A stretch of DNA of 64,000 nucleotides, from the NCBI RefSeq assembly GCF_001427865.1, contig NZ_LMHH01000002.1:329501-393500 (forward strand). The letters are read 5' to 3'. A program made the position numbers and the translations under genes. Shown here piece after piece: positions 1-6,728 of the stretch. Within the stretch, counting starts at the first letter, position 1. The number at the start of each line of letters is the position of its first letter. Below the pieces are notes generated by a model. The model was not told where the DNA came from. It was given only the letters and a program-made list of their open reading frames with translations, and ran no database searches. This stretch comes from Altererythrobacter sp. Root672 (GTDB lineage: Bacteria > Pseudomonadota > Alphaproteobacteria > Sphingomonadales > Sphingomonadaceae).

Positions 1-183
1 TTCCTCGCGGGCGGCTGCCAGAATCGCTTCGGCCGAACGAACATCGGCCTCGCCCGAGGCAAGGTCGAAGTCGAGCACTGGATCAATGATGGCGGCGCGG
101 CGCGTCACCGGGTCCGATACGAGATAGCTGACGGTGAAAGTCGGCTCGTCAAAGAAGGCGCGAATCTGCGGCTGGGGGGCCAT
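1..183 (-). CDS. MBL-fold metallo-hydrolase, N-terminal part (persulfide dioxygenase/Blh-like), cut by window edge
   Basis: The reverse strand from the ATG at 183 reads MAPQPQIRAFFDEPTFTVSY and continues with LVSDPVTRRAAIIDPVLDFD, 61 codons open to the window edge. This N-terminus (FFDE.TFT.SYLV.DP....AAIIDPVLD.D) is typical of the Blh/ETHE1-like glyoxalase-II-type hydrolases found beside BigR regulators. The HxHxDH metal motif would lie outside the window. It is divergent from the BigR-type regulator at 247, with the shared AT-rich operator between them, so it is probably the sulfide/persulfide-controlled partner. The exact substrate cannot be judged from this fragment. Confidence 0.8.
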   Translation of the reverse strand, partial: MAPQPQIRAFFDEPTFTVSYLVSDPVTRRAAIIDPVLDFDLASGEADVRSAEAILAAAREE

Positions 184-208
184 GGCGGAACTCCTGGTTC
201 GATTGCTC

Positions 209-236
209 TTGACATATATAAGGATATACTTATTTA
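209..236 (+). promoter_or_regulatory. Promoter with BigR/SqrR-like operator palindrome
   Basis: TTGACA at 209-214 and TATTTA at 231-236 are 16 bp apart and form a sigma-70-like promoter towards the regulator gene. Between them lies the imperfect palindrome ATAAG-GATATA-CTTAT (218-233) in an otherwise GC-rich genome. BigR and SqrR bind AT-rich dyads of this kind that overlap the promoter. The dyad also sits about 35 bp upstream of the divergent hydrolase, so one site could control both directions. The start of transcription would fall only a few bases before the ATG at 247, giving an almost leaderless message. Confidence 0.65.
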
Positions 237-246
237 GCAAGTCCTA

Positions 247-579
247 ATGGAACAGTCTCTCAATCCCCCGATGGATCTCGCTACCTTCGAAGCGCACGCA
301 GGAACCGTGGCCGATCTGCTCAAGGCGCTGGGTAACCAGCGCCGGCTGATGGTTATGTGCAAACTTGCCGAACATGGCGAGGTGACGGTCGGCACGCTGG
401 CCGACGAAGTGGGCCTGGGCCAATCCGCCCTGTCTCAACACCTCGCCCGCATGCGCTCCGAAGGTCTGGTGACGTTTCGGCGCGAAAGCCAGACGCTTTG
501 GTACCGTATCGCCGATCCCCGGTGTGGGAGGCTGCTCGCCACGCTCTACGAGCTTTATTGCAAGGATTCGGACCAGTGA
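247..579 (+). CDS. bigR: BigR/SqrR-like ArsR-family persulfide-sensing repressor
   Basis: A 110-residue ArsR-type winged helix protein. The recognition-helix region (about residues 50-72, LADEVGLGQSALSQHLARMR) and the wing (about 74-88) are clear. Cys38 (in VMCKL) and Cys105 (in ELYCKD) match in position the two cysteines that form the tetrasulfide or disulfide switch in SqrR and BigR; Cys93 is an extra one. The family represses its own operon until reactive sulfur species link the cysteines. It is followed with a 4 bp overlap by a rhodanese, then a TSUP exporter, and is divergent from an MBL-fold hydrolase, which is the usual sulfide-detoxification context. An internal ATG at 271 is an alternative start; no strong ribosome-binding site precedes either. 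Confidence 0.9.
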   Translation: MEQSLNPPMDLATFEAHAGTVADLLKALGNQRRLMVMCKLAEHGEVTVGTLADEVGLGQSALSQHLARMRSEGLVTFRRESQTLWYRIADPRCGRLLATLYELYCKDSDQ

Positions 580-1085
580 CCTTACCCAAAGTCTCTCCCA
601 CCGAGGCCCGCACCATGGTGCAGAACGGCGCGAGGATGATCGACATTCGCGGGCGCGACGAGTTCGCGCGGTCGCGCGCGGTGGGCGCCAAGAATGTGCC
701 CGTCGAGGAAATCGAGTCCCTGGAGGCCGGTGGACCCGTGGTCTTTCTTTGCCGCTCCGGCATGAGGACCGTCACTAACGCGGCGAAGCTTGGCGCGGCC
801 TGCGGCGGCGAGGCCTACATTCTCGATGGCGGCCTCGATGCATGGCGCGCTGCCGGCCTCGCAACCGAGGACGATCGCTCGCAGCCGCTCGAGATCATGC
901 GCCAGGTGCAGATCGTCGCAGGATCACTCGTGCTTATCGGTGTGGTGCTGGGCTTCCTCGTGACGCCGCTACTCTTCGGCTTGTCCGCCTTCGTCGGCGC
1001 CGGGCTGGTAATGGCCGGTGTCACAGGCTGGTGCGGCATGGCGCAGCTGCTGCGCGGCATGCCATGGAACCGCCGGGCAGCCTGA
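576..1085 (+). CDS. Rhodanese-like sulfurtransferase with C-terminal membrane (DUF2892) domain
   Basis: A 169-residue protein starting at GTG 576, which overlaps the regulator stop as GTGA. Residues 1-100 form a single rhodanese domain with the active-site loop CRSGMRT, where Cys59 is the persulfide-carrying cysteine. Residues about 110-160 hold two membrane segments of the DUF2892 type (IVAGSLVLIGVVLGFLV and LSAFVGAGLVMAGVTG). Such proteins move sulfane sulfur at the inner membrane and usually sit in BigR operons. The longer open frame upstream of 576 runs back through the regulator gene in another frame and is not coding. Transcription is most likely driven by the promoter at 209-236. Confidence 0.9.
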   Translation: MTLPKVSPTEARTMVQNGARMIDIRGRDEFARSRAVGAKNVPVEEIESLEAGGPVVFLCRSGMRTVTNAAKLGAACGGEAYILDGGLDAWRAAGLATEDDRSQPLEIMRQVQIVAGSLVLIGVVLGFLVTPLLFGLSAFVGAGLVMAGVTGWCGMAQLLRGMPWNRRAA

Positions 1086-1089
1086 TCCG

Positions 1090-1881
1090 GTGGACCCGCT
1101 CACGATCCTGGCGGCCCTGGCCGCGGGGGCAGCGATTGGGTTCGTCCTTGGCCTGGTGGGCGGCGGCGGCTCGATCCTGGCCGTCCCGCTGCTTGTCTAT
1201 GTCGTCGGCGTCGAATCGCCACACGCGGCGATAGGCACAGCGGCCGTGGCCGTCGCGCTCAACGCGGCGGCCGGGCTTGCCGGTCATGCTCGGGCGGGCA
1301 ACGTGAAATGGCCTTGTGCCCTTGTCTTTGCCGGCGCCGGCGTAGTCGGGGCGCTGATCGGCGCCGAAGCCGGCAAGGCGCTCGACGGTGAAAAGCTGCT
1401 GGCCTTGTTCGGCGGGCTTATGGTCGTCATCGGAGCGATCATGATCTGGCGGCGCGGCGGAGTGGAAGATCCGGACGTTCGGCTCGACCGCACCACTGCG
1501 CGGCACTTGTTGCCTCGGCTCATCCCGGCCGGACTGGCGGTGGGCCTTCTGGCGGGCTTCTTCGGTATCGGCGGGGGCTTCCTGATCGTGCCCGCGCTAC
1601 TGTTCGCGACGGCCATGCCGACCGGAGTGGCAATCGGAACTTCGCTGGTCGTAGTGACAGCTCTCGGCGCCAGCACCGCTGGCTCTTACGCGGTGTCCGG
1701 TCTTGTCGATTGGAAACTTGTCGCGCTGCTAGTGCTGGGCGGGCTGGCCGGAACCCTGCCGGGCCGACTGGCCGGACGCGCCCTCGCCGGGCGGAAAGGC
1801 GTCCTCAACACGGGGTTTGCCATGATGGTCATCGCCATTGGCCTCGCCATCGTGTGGCAGGGTATTTCGACTTTCAGCTGA
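1090..1881 (+). CDS. TSUP-family (TauE/SafE) sulfite/organosulfonate exporter-like membrane protein
   Basis: A 263-residue polytopic protein from GTG 1090, 4 bases after the rhodanese stop. It has the two-repeat TSUP pattern: a glycine-rich first half (GFVLGLVGGGGSILAVPLLV) and a matching second half (GLLAGFFGIGGGFLIVPALL), each followed by further hydrophobic segments, about 8 in all. TSUP members export sulfite, sulfonates or related anions. As the third gene of the BigR operon, its probable cargo is sulfite or thiosulfate produced by persulfide oxidation; that substrate is inferred from context only. Confidence 0.88.
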   Translation: MDPLTILAALAAGAAIGFVLGLVGGGGSILAVPLLVYVVGVESPHAAIGTAAVAVALNAAAGLAGHARAGNVKWPCALVFAGAGVVGALIGAEAGKALDGEKLLALFGGLMVVIGAIMIWRRGGVEDPDVRLDRTTARHLLPRLIPAGLAVGLLAGFFGIGGGFLIVPALLFATAMPTGVAIGTSLVVVTALGASTAGSYAVSGLVDWKLVALLVLGGLAGTLPGRLAGRALAGRKGVLNTGFAMMVIAIGLAIVWQGISTFS

Positions 1882-1896
1882 AGGCTTGCTGCCCCA

Positions 1897-2538
1897 TCAG
1901 GCGAAGCTGGAATTAAGCGCAGCCGCCGAACACTTGTCCGCCGAGCCCTCGCCGCCATGCCCGAGCAAGGTCACCGCCGCGAATCCGGCAATCACCAGCA
2001 CCACGAAGCCGGCGGTAACCAGCCCGAGGTACTTGTCGATGAAGCGCTTGATCGGCGCTCCGAACAGGCGGAACAGCACGCCCACGATCATGAAGCTGAT
2101 CGAGCGCGAGACCAGGCTGCCGAGCAGGAACAGGCCCACGTTCATGCCCATGAACCCGGCGGTGATCGTCAGCAGCTTGAACGGGATCGGCGTCGCGCCC
2201 TTGGCGACGAACAGCCAGAAGCCGTATTCGTTGAGATAGCAGACCGCGACCGGGAAGCTCTTGGTCAGGCCGAGCCATTCGAGCAGCTGCGTACCGACCG
2301 TGTCGTACAGCCCCCAGCCGATCGCATAACCGAGCACCCCGCCCGCGACCGAAGCCAGCGTGGCGATGATCGCATAGCGCAGCGCCTTCTGCGGTTCGGC
2401 CAGGCACATCAGCCCGAGCAGCGGATGCGGAGGAACGGGGAAGAAGCTCGCCTCGACAAAGGCGAAGGCGGCCAGCCACCACTCGGCTTTGGGATGCGCG
2501 GCCTTGGCCATCGTCCAGTCGTACAGCTTGCGCAGCAT
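1897..2538 (-). CDS. YqaA/DedA-family (VTT domain) inner-membrane protein
   Basis: A 213-residue membrane protein. The ATG at 2538 is chosen because a strong GGAGGAA lies 8 bases upstream; the frame stays open 20 codons further. Residues 20-60 carry FAFVEASFFPVPPHPLLGLM, the YqaA variant of the DedA motif with paired prolines. The reentrant second half contains FVAKGATPIPFKLLTITAGF and a conserved arginine in SLVSRSISF. DedA relatives move lipid carriers or keep membrane energetics. It converges on the sulfur operon with a 15 bp gap. The terminal residues include a Cys-Ser-Ala-rich tail of no known role. Confidence 0.85.
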   Translation of the reverse strand: MLRKLYDWTMAKAAHPKAEWWLAAFAFVEASFFPVPPHPLLGLMCLAEPQKALRYAIIATLASVAGGVLGYAIGWGLYDTVGTQLLEWLGLTKSFPVAVCYLNEYGFWLFVAKGATPIPFKLLTITAGFMGMNVGLFLLGSLVSRSISFMIVGVLFRLFGAPIKRFIDKYLGLVTAGFVVLVIAGFAAVTLLGHGGEGSADKCSAAALNSSFA

Positions 2539-2624
2539 TCGGGATTCCTCCGTCCAGCCCTTCGAGTAGGCGAGCGCCGCAAACCACGCAAGCGTCACGA
2601 CTTAACCCATATGGCACTTTTCAA

Positions 2625-2653
2625 TTGACATCGCGACGCTGTTTGGTTAGACA
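2625..2653 (+). promoter_or_regulatory. Putative sigma-70-type promoter of the capsid-gene cluster
   Basis: TTGACA (2625-2630) is followed after exactly 17 bp by TAGACA (2648-2653). The start point would be about 2660, roughly 80 bases before the small-terminase ATG. It is the only promoter-like sequence seen in the 204 bp gap before the cluster. Note that ACATCGCGA occurs at 2628-2636 and again just downstream near the expected start point. Confidence 0.45.
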
Positions 2654-2680
2654 ACAGGAACATCGCGATGGTGTGATTCG

Positions 2681-2711
2681 AAAAGGGCGGCCTGCAAAGG
2701 CTGCCCTTTTT
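2681..2711 (+). terminator. Intrinsic terminator/attenuator ahead of the small terminase gene
   Basis: AAAAGGGCGGCCT, a GCAA loop and AGGCTGCCCTTTTT form a 13 bp stem with one non-canonical pair, ending in a T run. It lies about 20 bases after the predicted transcription start and 32 bases before the small-terminase ATG. It could stop early transcripts of the capsid cluster or act as an attenuator. The A-rich left flank also makes it a possible bidirectional terminator. Confidence 0.65.
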
Positions 2712-2742
2712 CATTGCCCCATCGCCAGGCGGAGGCAACGAG

Positions 2743-3387
2743 ATGACTGACGAGACAATGCCCGGCCCCAAATGGACCGGGACGTTCCTGACCGGGTTGG
2801 CCGAGACTGGAAAGGTGAGACCGGCCGCCAAGATCGCGGGCATAGCGGCGGGAACGGCTTACGCCCAACGCCGAACGAACTTGCTGTTCGCGGACGCTTG
2901 GGAGGCAGCACTCGCAACTCGAGCACCCGATACTCCCCGTTCGGACAATCCGAATGACAGCCCCCAGACGCGGTCCTCCGGTTGGCGCCATCGCTTCTTC
3001 GAGGCATTATTCGAAACATCAAACGTAACCGCGTCGGCCAAGCACGCGAATGTCCCGACGCGGACTGTCTACAAGGTGCGGTGCGAAGATGCCGACTTCG
3101 CCGCCAAGTGGTTGGTCGCGCTGCACGCAGGTTACGACAGCCTGGAGATGGAACTGCTGGCCTATCTGCGTGACCCCCAGCCCGGAAGAAAGATGGATGT
3201 GGCCTCGGCTCTGCGCCTGCTGGCTGCGCACCGCGAAACGGTCGCCCGCGAACGCCGGTTGAGCGAAGACGACGACGAGCAGGCGGTGTTCGATTCGATC
3301 GACGCCTTCATCGAGGACATGCGCCAGCGCCGCGCGGCCAATACGGCGATCCTGATCGAAGCGGACGCGAACGATGTCGAGGACTGA
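2743..3387 (+). CDS. Terminase small subunit-like protein (GTA/phage)
   Basis: A 214-residue protein with two HTH-like segments: KVRPAAKIAGIAAGTAYAQR (about 24-43) and NVTASAKHANVPTRTVYKVR (about 94-113), the pattern of small terminases that recognise DNA for packaging. The C-terminal third is charged and helical (MDVASALRLLAAHRETVARERRLSEDDDEQ). It overlaps the large terminase by 14 bp. Family assignment rests on these motifs and on position as first gene of the head module, equivalent to g1 of RcGTA-like clusters. Length is normal, so this gene looks intact. Confidence 0.75.
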   Translation: MTDETMPGPKWTGTFLTGLAETGKVRPAAKIAGIAAGTAYAQRRTNLLFADAWEAALATRAPDTPRSDNPNDSPQTRSSGWRHRFFEALFETSNVTASAKHANVPTRTVYKVRCEDADFAAKWLVALHAGYDSLEMELLAYLRDPQPGRKMDVASALRLLAAHRETVARERRLSEDDDEQAVFDSIDAFIEDMRQRRAANTAILIEADANDVED

Positions 3388-4696
3388 TCTCGCCGAGGAT
3401 TTGCTTAAGCTCGAGCCCGACGAGCGGAAGCAAGAGCTCAAGCGCCTGTCGCACCGCCAGCGACGCTCGCTGGCCAGGCACTGGAGGCTCTGGGCTCACG
3501 CTGGCCAGCTGCCGGCAGCTCAGAGGTGGCATACCTGGCTGATCATGGCCGGGCGCGGCTTCGGCAAAACCCGCGCCGGCGCCGAATGGGTCAGGGCCAT
3601 CGCCGAAGCCGATCGCACAGCCCGGATCGCGCTGGTAGCCTCGACGCTCGGTGAGGCACGGCGAGTCATGGTCGAAGGACCGAGCGGATTGCTGGCGATC
3701 GCGTCTTGGCGCAAACGCCCAGTCTTCGAACCCTCCAAGCGTCAACTGACGTGGCCGGGCGGCGCGACCGCCACGCTCTATTCAGCGGCCGAGCCCGAAA
3801 GCCTGCGCGGCCCGCAACACAGCCACGCGTGGTGCGACGAGATCGCCAAGTGGGACCAGGCGGGCGGCCGAGCCGAAAGCACGTGGGACAACCTGCTGCT
3901 GGGCCTGCGGCTCGGCAAGGCACCTCGCGCTGTCGCAACCACCACCCCGCGCGCGGTGCCGCTACTGAAACGGCTGCTCCGCCAGCCTGAGTTGATCGTG
4001 ACTCGCGGCACGACCGCCGACAACCGCGACAACCTGCCGCCGGGCTTCGTCCGATCGGTGCGGGCGCAGTTCGGCCGTTCGCTGCTCGGCCGGCAGGAGC
4101 TTGACGGCGAACTGATCGAGGAGATCGAGGGCGCCTTGTGGAGCCGCGCGCTGCTGGAGGACTGCCGCGAGGACGAGGTCTCGTCACCACCTCAGCGGGT
4201 GGTGATCGGCGTCGACCCTCCAGCTTCTGCCGAGGGCGACGCCTGCGGCATCGTCGCCTGCGCCCTGGGCGAGGACGGCATAGCCCGCGTGCTCGCCGAC
4301 CGCTCGGTCCGCCGCCCGACCCCCGAACGCTGGGCCCGCGCCGTGGCCGAGGCCTCGCGTGAATGGCAGGCTGACCGGGTGGTCGCCGAGGCCAACAACG
4401 GCGGCGAGATGGTCCGCTCGGTACTCCACGCGGCCGACCTGGCGCTGCCGGTGCGGCTGGTCCACGCTAGCCGGGGGAAGAGCGCGCGAGCCGAACCGGT
4501 GGCCGCGCTCTACGAGAGCGGGCGGGTGCGGCATGTCGGGCAGATGCCGCTGCTGGAGGATGAACTCTGCGGGCTGATGGCCGGCGGGACTTACCAGGGG
4601 CCGGGGCGGAGCCCGGACCGTGCGGATGCGCTGGTATGGGCCTTGAGCGAGCTGATGTTGCGGCGGCGGGCGGAACCTAGGGTGCGGTTGCTTTAG
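3374..4696 (+). CDS. Terminase large subunit (DNA-packaging ATPase/nuclease), GTA g2-like
   Basis: A 440-residue protein with a complete two-domain layout. The ATPase domain has a Walker A motif AGRGFGKT (59-66) and a Walker B HAWCDEIAKW with Asp155-Glu156; ATTTPR (188-193) is the coupling motif region. The RNase H-like nuclease domain starts at VVIGVDPPAS (catalytic Asp281), continues with VVAEANNGG (Glu339) and ends with SPDRADALVWAL (Asp415/Asp418). All key residues are present. The protein drives DNA into a prohead and cuts it; RcGTA-type terminases package by headful. The gene is followed not by the portal, as expected, but by an oppositely oriented DUF559 gene whose stop overlaps it by 3 bp. 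Confidence 0.93.
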   Translation: MSRTDLAEDLLKLEPDERKQELKRLSHRQRRSLARHWRLWAHAGQLPAAQRWHTWLIMAGRGFGKTRAGAEWVRAIAEADRTARIALVASTLGEARRVMVEGPSGLLAIASWRKRPVFEPSKRQLTWPGGATATLYSAAEPESLRGPQHSHAWCDEIAKWDQAGGRAESTWDNLLLGLRLGKAPRAVATTTPRAVPLLKRLLRQPELIVTRGTTADNRDNLPPGFVRSVRAQFGRSLLGRQELDGELIEEIEGALWSRALLEDCREDEVSSPPQRVVIGVDPPASAEGDACGIVACALGEDGIARVLADRSVRRPTPERWARAVAEASREWQADRVVAEANNGGEMVRSVLHAADLALPVRLVHASRGKSARAEPVAALYESGRVRHVGQMPLLEDELCGLMAGGTYQGPGRSPDRADALVWALSELMLRRRAEPRVRLL

Positions 4697-5124
4697 ATCC
4701 TCCCCGAGCTTGCGCGGGGAGGGGGACCGCCCGGCGCAGCCGGGTGGTGGAGGGGCAGGCGAGCACGCGCAAACTCAACGAGCGCCTCCACCGCCGCATC
4801 GCTGTCACTCAACACATCGCGCGCTGGAATTCGGACCGTTTCAACGCCCATCCGATCGAGCCACAAGTCACGCCCGCGATCGAGCGTCGCGCGCTCGGCA
4901 TTGTCGCGGGCATACCCATCCACCTCAATCGCAAGCCGGGCGTCGCTGCAAAAGAAGTCGAGCACGAAAGGCCCGGTTGGGTGCTGGCAACGGAACTTGA
5001 GCCCGTAGGGACGCTGGCGAAGCCGTTGCCACAGGAGAACTTCCGGCAGCGATATGGCCTTGCGCAGGCCCCGGGCTGTGCGAACGCCGCCAGCTTTCGG
5101 TTTCGGTGCTATGCCTTTGAACAT
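4693..5124 (-). CDS. DUF559-domain endonuclease-like protein (Vsr/PD-(D/E)XK type)
   Basis: A 143-residue protein starting at ATG 5124 (MFKGIAPKPKAGGVRTARGL). The DUF559 core spans residues about 20-115: LPEVLLWQRLRQR with the conserved Glu, then GLKFRCQHPTGPFVLDFFC and RLAIEVDGYAR, which supply the D...ExD-type nuclease residues, and a distal arginine-rich helix. Family members resemble Vsr mismatch nucleases. Function in vivo is unknown. The last about 20 residues (LPLHHPAAPGGPPPRASSGR) are encoded by the dispersed repeat at 4697-4756, so the gene runs into the repeat and uses it for its stop. A second, inverted repeat copy lies just before its start. It points against the surrounding capsid genes. 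Confidence 0.85.
   Translation of the reverse strand: MFKGIAPKPKAGGVRTARGLRKAISLPEVLLWQRLRQRPYGLKFRCQHPTGPFVLDFFCSDARLAIEVDGYARDNAERATLDRGRDLWLDRMGVETVRIPARDVLSDSDAAVEALVEFARARLPLHHPAAPGGPPPRASSGRI
4697..4756 (+). repeat. Dispersed palindromic repeat, copy 1 (left flank of DUF559 gene)
   Basis: The pattern is GATCCTCCCCGAGCTTGC then GCGGGGAGGGGGACC, a variable hairpin CCCGGCGCAGCCGGG, then GGTGGAGGGG. The same backbone recurs at 5134-5192, 5241-5294, 5311-5374 and 8931-8978. Such multi-copy hairpin repeats are common between genes in sphingomonad genomes. Here it supplies the C-terminal codons of the DUF559 gene. Confidence 0.85.
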
Positions 5125-5133
5125 GCAGTGAAT

Positions 5134-5192
5134 CCCCCCTCCACCATGCTTCGCATGGTCCCCCTCCCCGAGCAAGCTCGGGGAGGATCTGA
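5134..5192 (-). repeat. Dispersed palindromic repeat, copy 2 (inverted, right flank of DUF559 gene)
   Basis: Read on the reverse strand it is AGATCCTCCCCGAGCTTGC, TCGGGGAGGGGGACC, hairpin ATGCGAAGCAT, GGTGGAGGGGG. It matches copy 1 except in the variable hairpin and is in the opposite orientation, so the pair brackets the DUF559 gene as about 60 bp inverted repeats. Confidence 0.85.
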
Positions 5193-5240
5193 AGGCTGAG
5201 CTATCTGATCCATTTTCGAGGTGTCGGACCAAAACCAAGC

Positions 5241-5374
5241 CTCCCCGAGCTTGCTCGGGGAGGGGGACCGCCGACGAAGTCGGTGGTGGTGGGGTAAAGC
5301 GCTTGGCCGCCTACCCCTCCGTCAGCCGCCTGCGGCGTCTGCCACCTCCCCGAGACAAGCTCGGGGAGGATCTT
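5241..5374. repeat. Two further repeat copies in opposite orientation (head-to-head pair)
   Basis: Copy 3 (5241-5294, forward) has hairpin CCGACGAAGTCGG before GGTGGTGGGG. Copy 4 (5311-5374, reverse) ends in CTCCCCGAGACAAGCTCGGG and has hairpin GCCGCCTGCGGCGTC. A 16 bp spacer separates them. Together with copy 2 they fill the 311 bp gap between the DUF559 gene and the permease; no gene was seen there, and only 60 bases before the permease are free of repeat. Confidence 0.8.
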
Positions 5375-5435
5375 GGCGAGACATCAGGATAAATCCCGAG
5401 ATACAGCCCCGCGCTAATGTGGAGGATGCGCCTCC

Positions 5436-6701
5436 ATGACCGTGGTGCTGGTGATCTTCCTGCTGACCTACACGGTCATCGCCATCGGCTACCTCCCGGG
5501 CTTCCGTATCGACCGCACCGGCGCGGCGCTGCTCGGCGCAATCGCGATGATCGTGATCGGCGGGATGAGCCCGGACCAGGCCTGGGACTCTGCCGACTTC
5601 GGCACCCTGGCGTTGCTGTTCGGGCTGATGGTGGTGTCGGGCGCGTTCTATGTTGCCGGGTTCTACCACTGGGTGGCGGTAAAGATCGGCCGGATGGATG
5701 TGCGGCCCGAGATCCTGCTCGCGGCGATGATCGGGGTTTCTACCGCGCTCTCCTCGCTGCTGACCAACGATGTCGTGGTGGTGGCGATGACGCCGCTGCT
5801 GATCGAGATCGCGCTCGGGCGGCGGCTCAATCCGATCCCGTTCCTGCTGGCCTTCGCGTTCGCCTCCAACGCCGGGTCGGCGGGGAGCATGATCGGCAGT
5901 CCGCAGAACATCATCATCGCCGGTCAGATGAAGGTGAGCTTCACCCAGTTCCTGGTCGCGGGGTTGGTGCCCGCGCTGCTGTCGATGCCGGTGATCTGGG
6001 GCGCGATCGTGCTGCTCTATCGCGGGCGCTGGACCACCGGTGTCGCATCGCAAGATGAGCCTGACGAAGAGGAAGAGGAAGAGGAAGAGGAAGAGGTCGT
6101 CATCAACCGCCTTGAGATCGTCAAGGCGTCGGTAGTGCTGGCAGCCGTTCTGGCGAGCTTCCTGTTCGCACCGTGGCCCTACCCAGTCGTGGCGCTGACC
6201 GCGGCGGGGGTGCTGCTGCTCAACCGGCGGGCCATCGGGGTGAGTTCGAGCGACCTGCTCAGTCGCGTCGATGGCAGCCTGCTGCTGCTGGTGTTCTCGC
6301 TCTACGTGATCAACGGGGCGTTTTCGATGACCGACTACCCGGAGATGGTCCTGCACTGGCTCGCCGGGCACGGGTTCGACTTGCACGATCCGCATGTGAT
6401 GCTGGTGGTGATCTCGCTGCTGTCCGATCTCGCCGACAACAATTCCGCCGTGCTGCTGCTGACGCCTTACGCCGACACCAGCCAGCCGCTCGTGACCACC
6501 GCGGCGCTGGCGCTGGGGGCGGGGTTTTCGAGCAACATTGTCAACTTCGGCAGTCTCGCCGGGATCATCGTGGTCGAAGGCGCGGCTCGGCAGGGCGTGA
6601 AGATCTCGTTCATGGAATTCTTCCGCGCCGGGGTGATTGTCGGCGTGGCGTGTCTGCTGATTGCTGCCGCGTGGATCGCGGTGCTGCAGGGGATGGCCTG
6701 A
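5436..6701 (+). CDS. Ion transporter (IT) superfamily permease, ArsB/NhaD/SLC13-like
   Basis: A 421-residue polytopic protein, ATG 5436 with GGAGG 10 bases upstream. It has about 11 hydrophobic segments. Two repeated substrate-site regions are recognisable: SSLLTNDVVVVAMTPLLIEI with SNAGSAGSMIGSPQNIIIAG in the first half, and SDLADNNSAVLLLTPYA with SSNIVNFGSLAGIIVVEGA in the second. These paired TN.....TP and SN.GS..G.PQN elements are the signature of the IT superfamily, whose members move arsenite, Na+/H+, citrate or other anions. Substrate cannot be decided. The central cytoplasmic loop holds a run of ten glutamates encoded by a perfect hexanucleotide repeat. The gene sits, unusually, between terL and portal of the capsid cluster. 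Confidence 0.85.
   Translation: MTVVLVIFLLTYTVIAIGYLPGFRIDRTGAALLGAIAMIVIGGMSPDQAWDSADFGTLALLFGLMVVSGAFYVAGFYHWVAVKIGRMDVRPEILLAAMIGVSTALSSLLTNDVVVVAMTPLLIEIALGRRLNPIPFLLAFAFASNAGSAGSMIGSPQNIIIAGQMKVSFTQFLVAGLVPALLSMPVIWGAIVLLYRGRWTTGVASQDEPDEEEEEEEEEEVVINRLEIVKASVVLAAVLASFLFAPWPYPVVALTAAGVLLLNRRAIGVSSSDLLSRVDGSLLLLVFSLYVINGAFSMTDYPEMVLHWLAGHGFDLHDPHVMLVVISLLSDLADNNSAVLLLTPYADTSQPLVTTAALALGAGFSSNIVNFGSLAGIIVVEGAARQGVKISFMEFFRAGVIVGVACLLIAAAWIAVLQGMA
6066..6095 (+). repeat. Perfect hexanucleotide tandem repeat (GAAGAG)x5 inside the permease gene
   Basis: Five exact, uninterrupted copies of GAAGAG encode ten consecutive glutamates in the central loop of the permease. Because the unit is 6 bp, gain or loss of copies keeps the reading frame and only changes loop length by two residues. 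Confidence 0.95.
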
Positions 6702-6728
6702 GCCCGCTCAGAAGAAGAAGAAGAAATC

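Noticed and set aside
357-575. Longer reading frame upstream of the rhodanese start
   Set aside because: It runs through the bigR gene in another frame; the GTG at 576 overlapping the bigR stop fits the rhodanese N-terminus.
4697-5374. Repeat cluster considered as a CRISPR array
   Set aside because: Copies are in both orientations, contain variable hairpins and have no regular spacers; no cas genes are present.
5322-6395. Reverse frame opposite the permease, rich in His, Gln and Arg
   Set aside because: Complement of a membrane-protein gene; no ribosome-binding site or recognisable fold.
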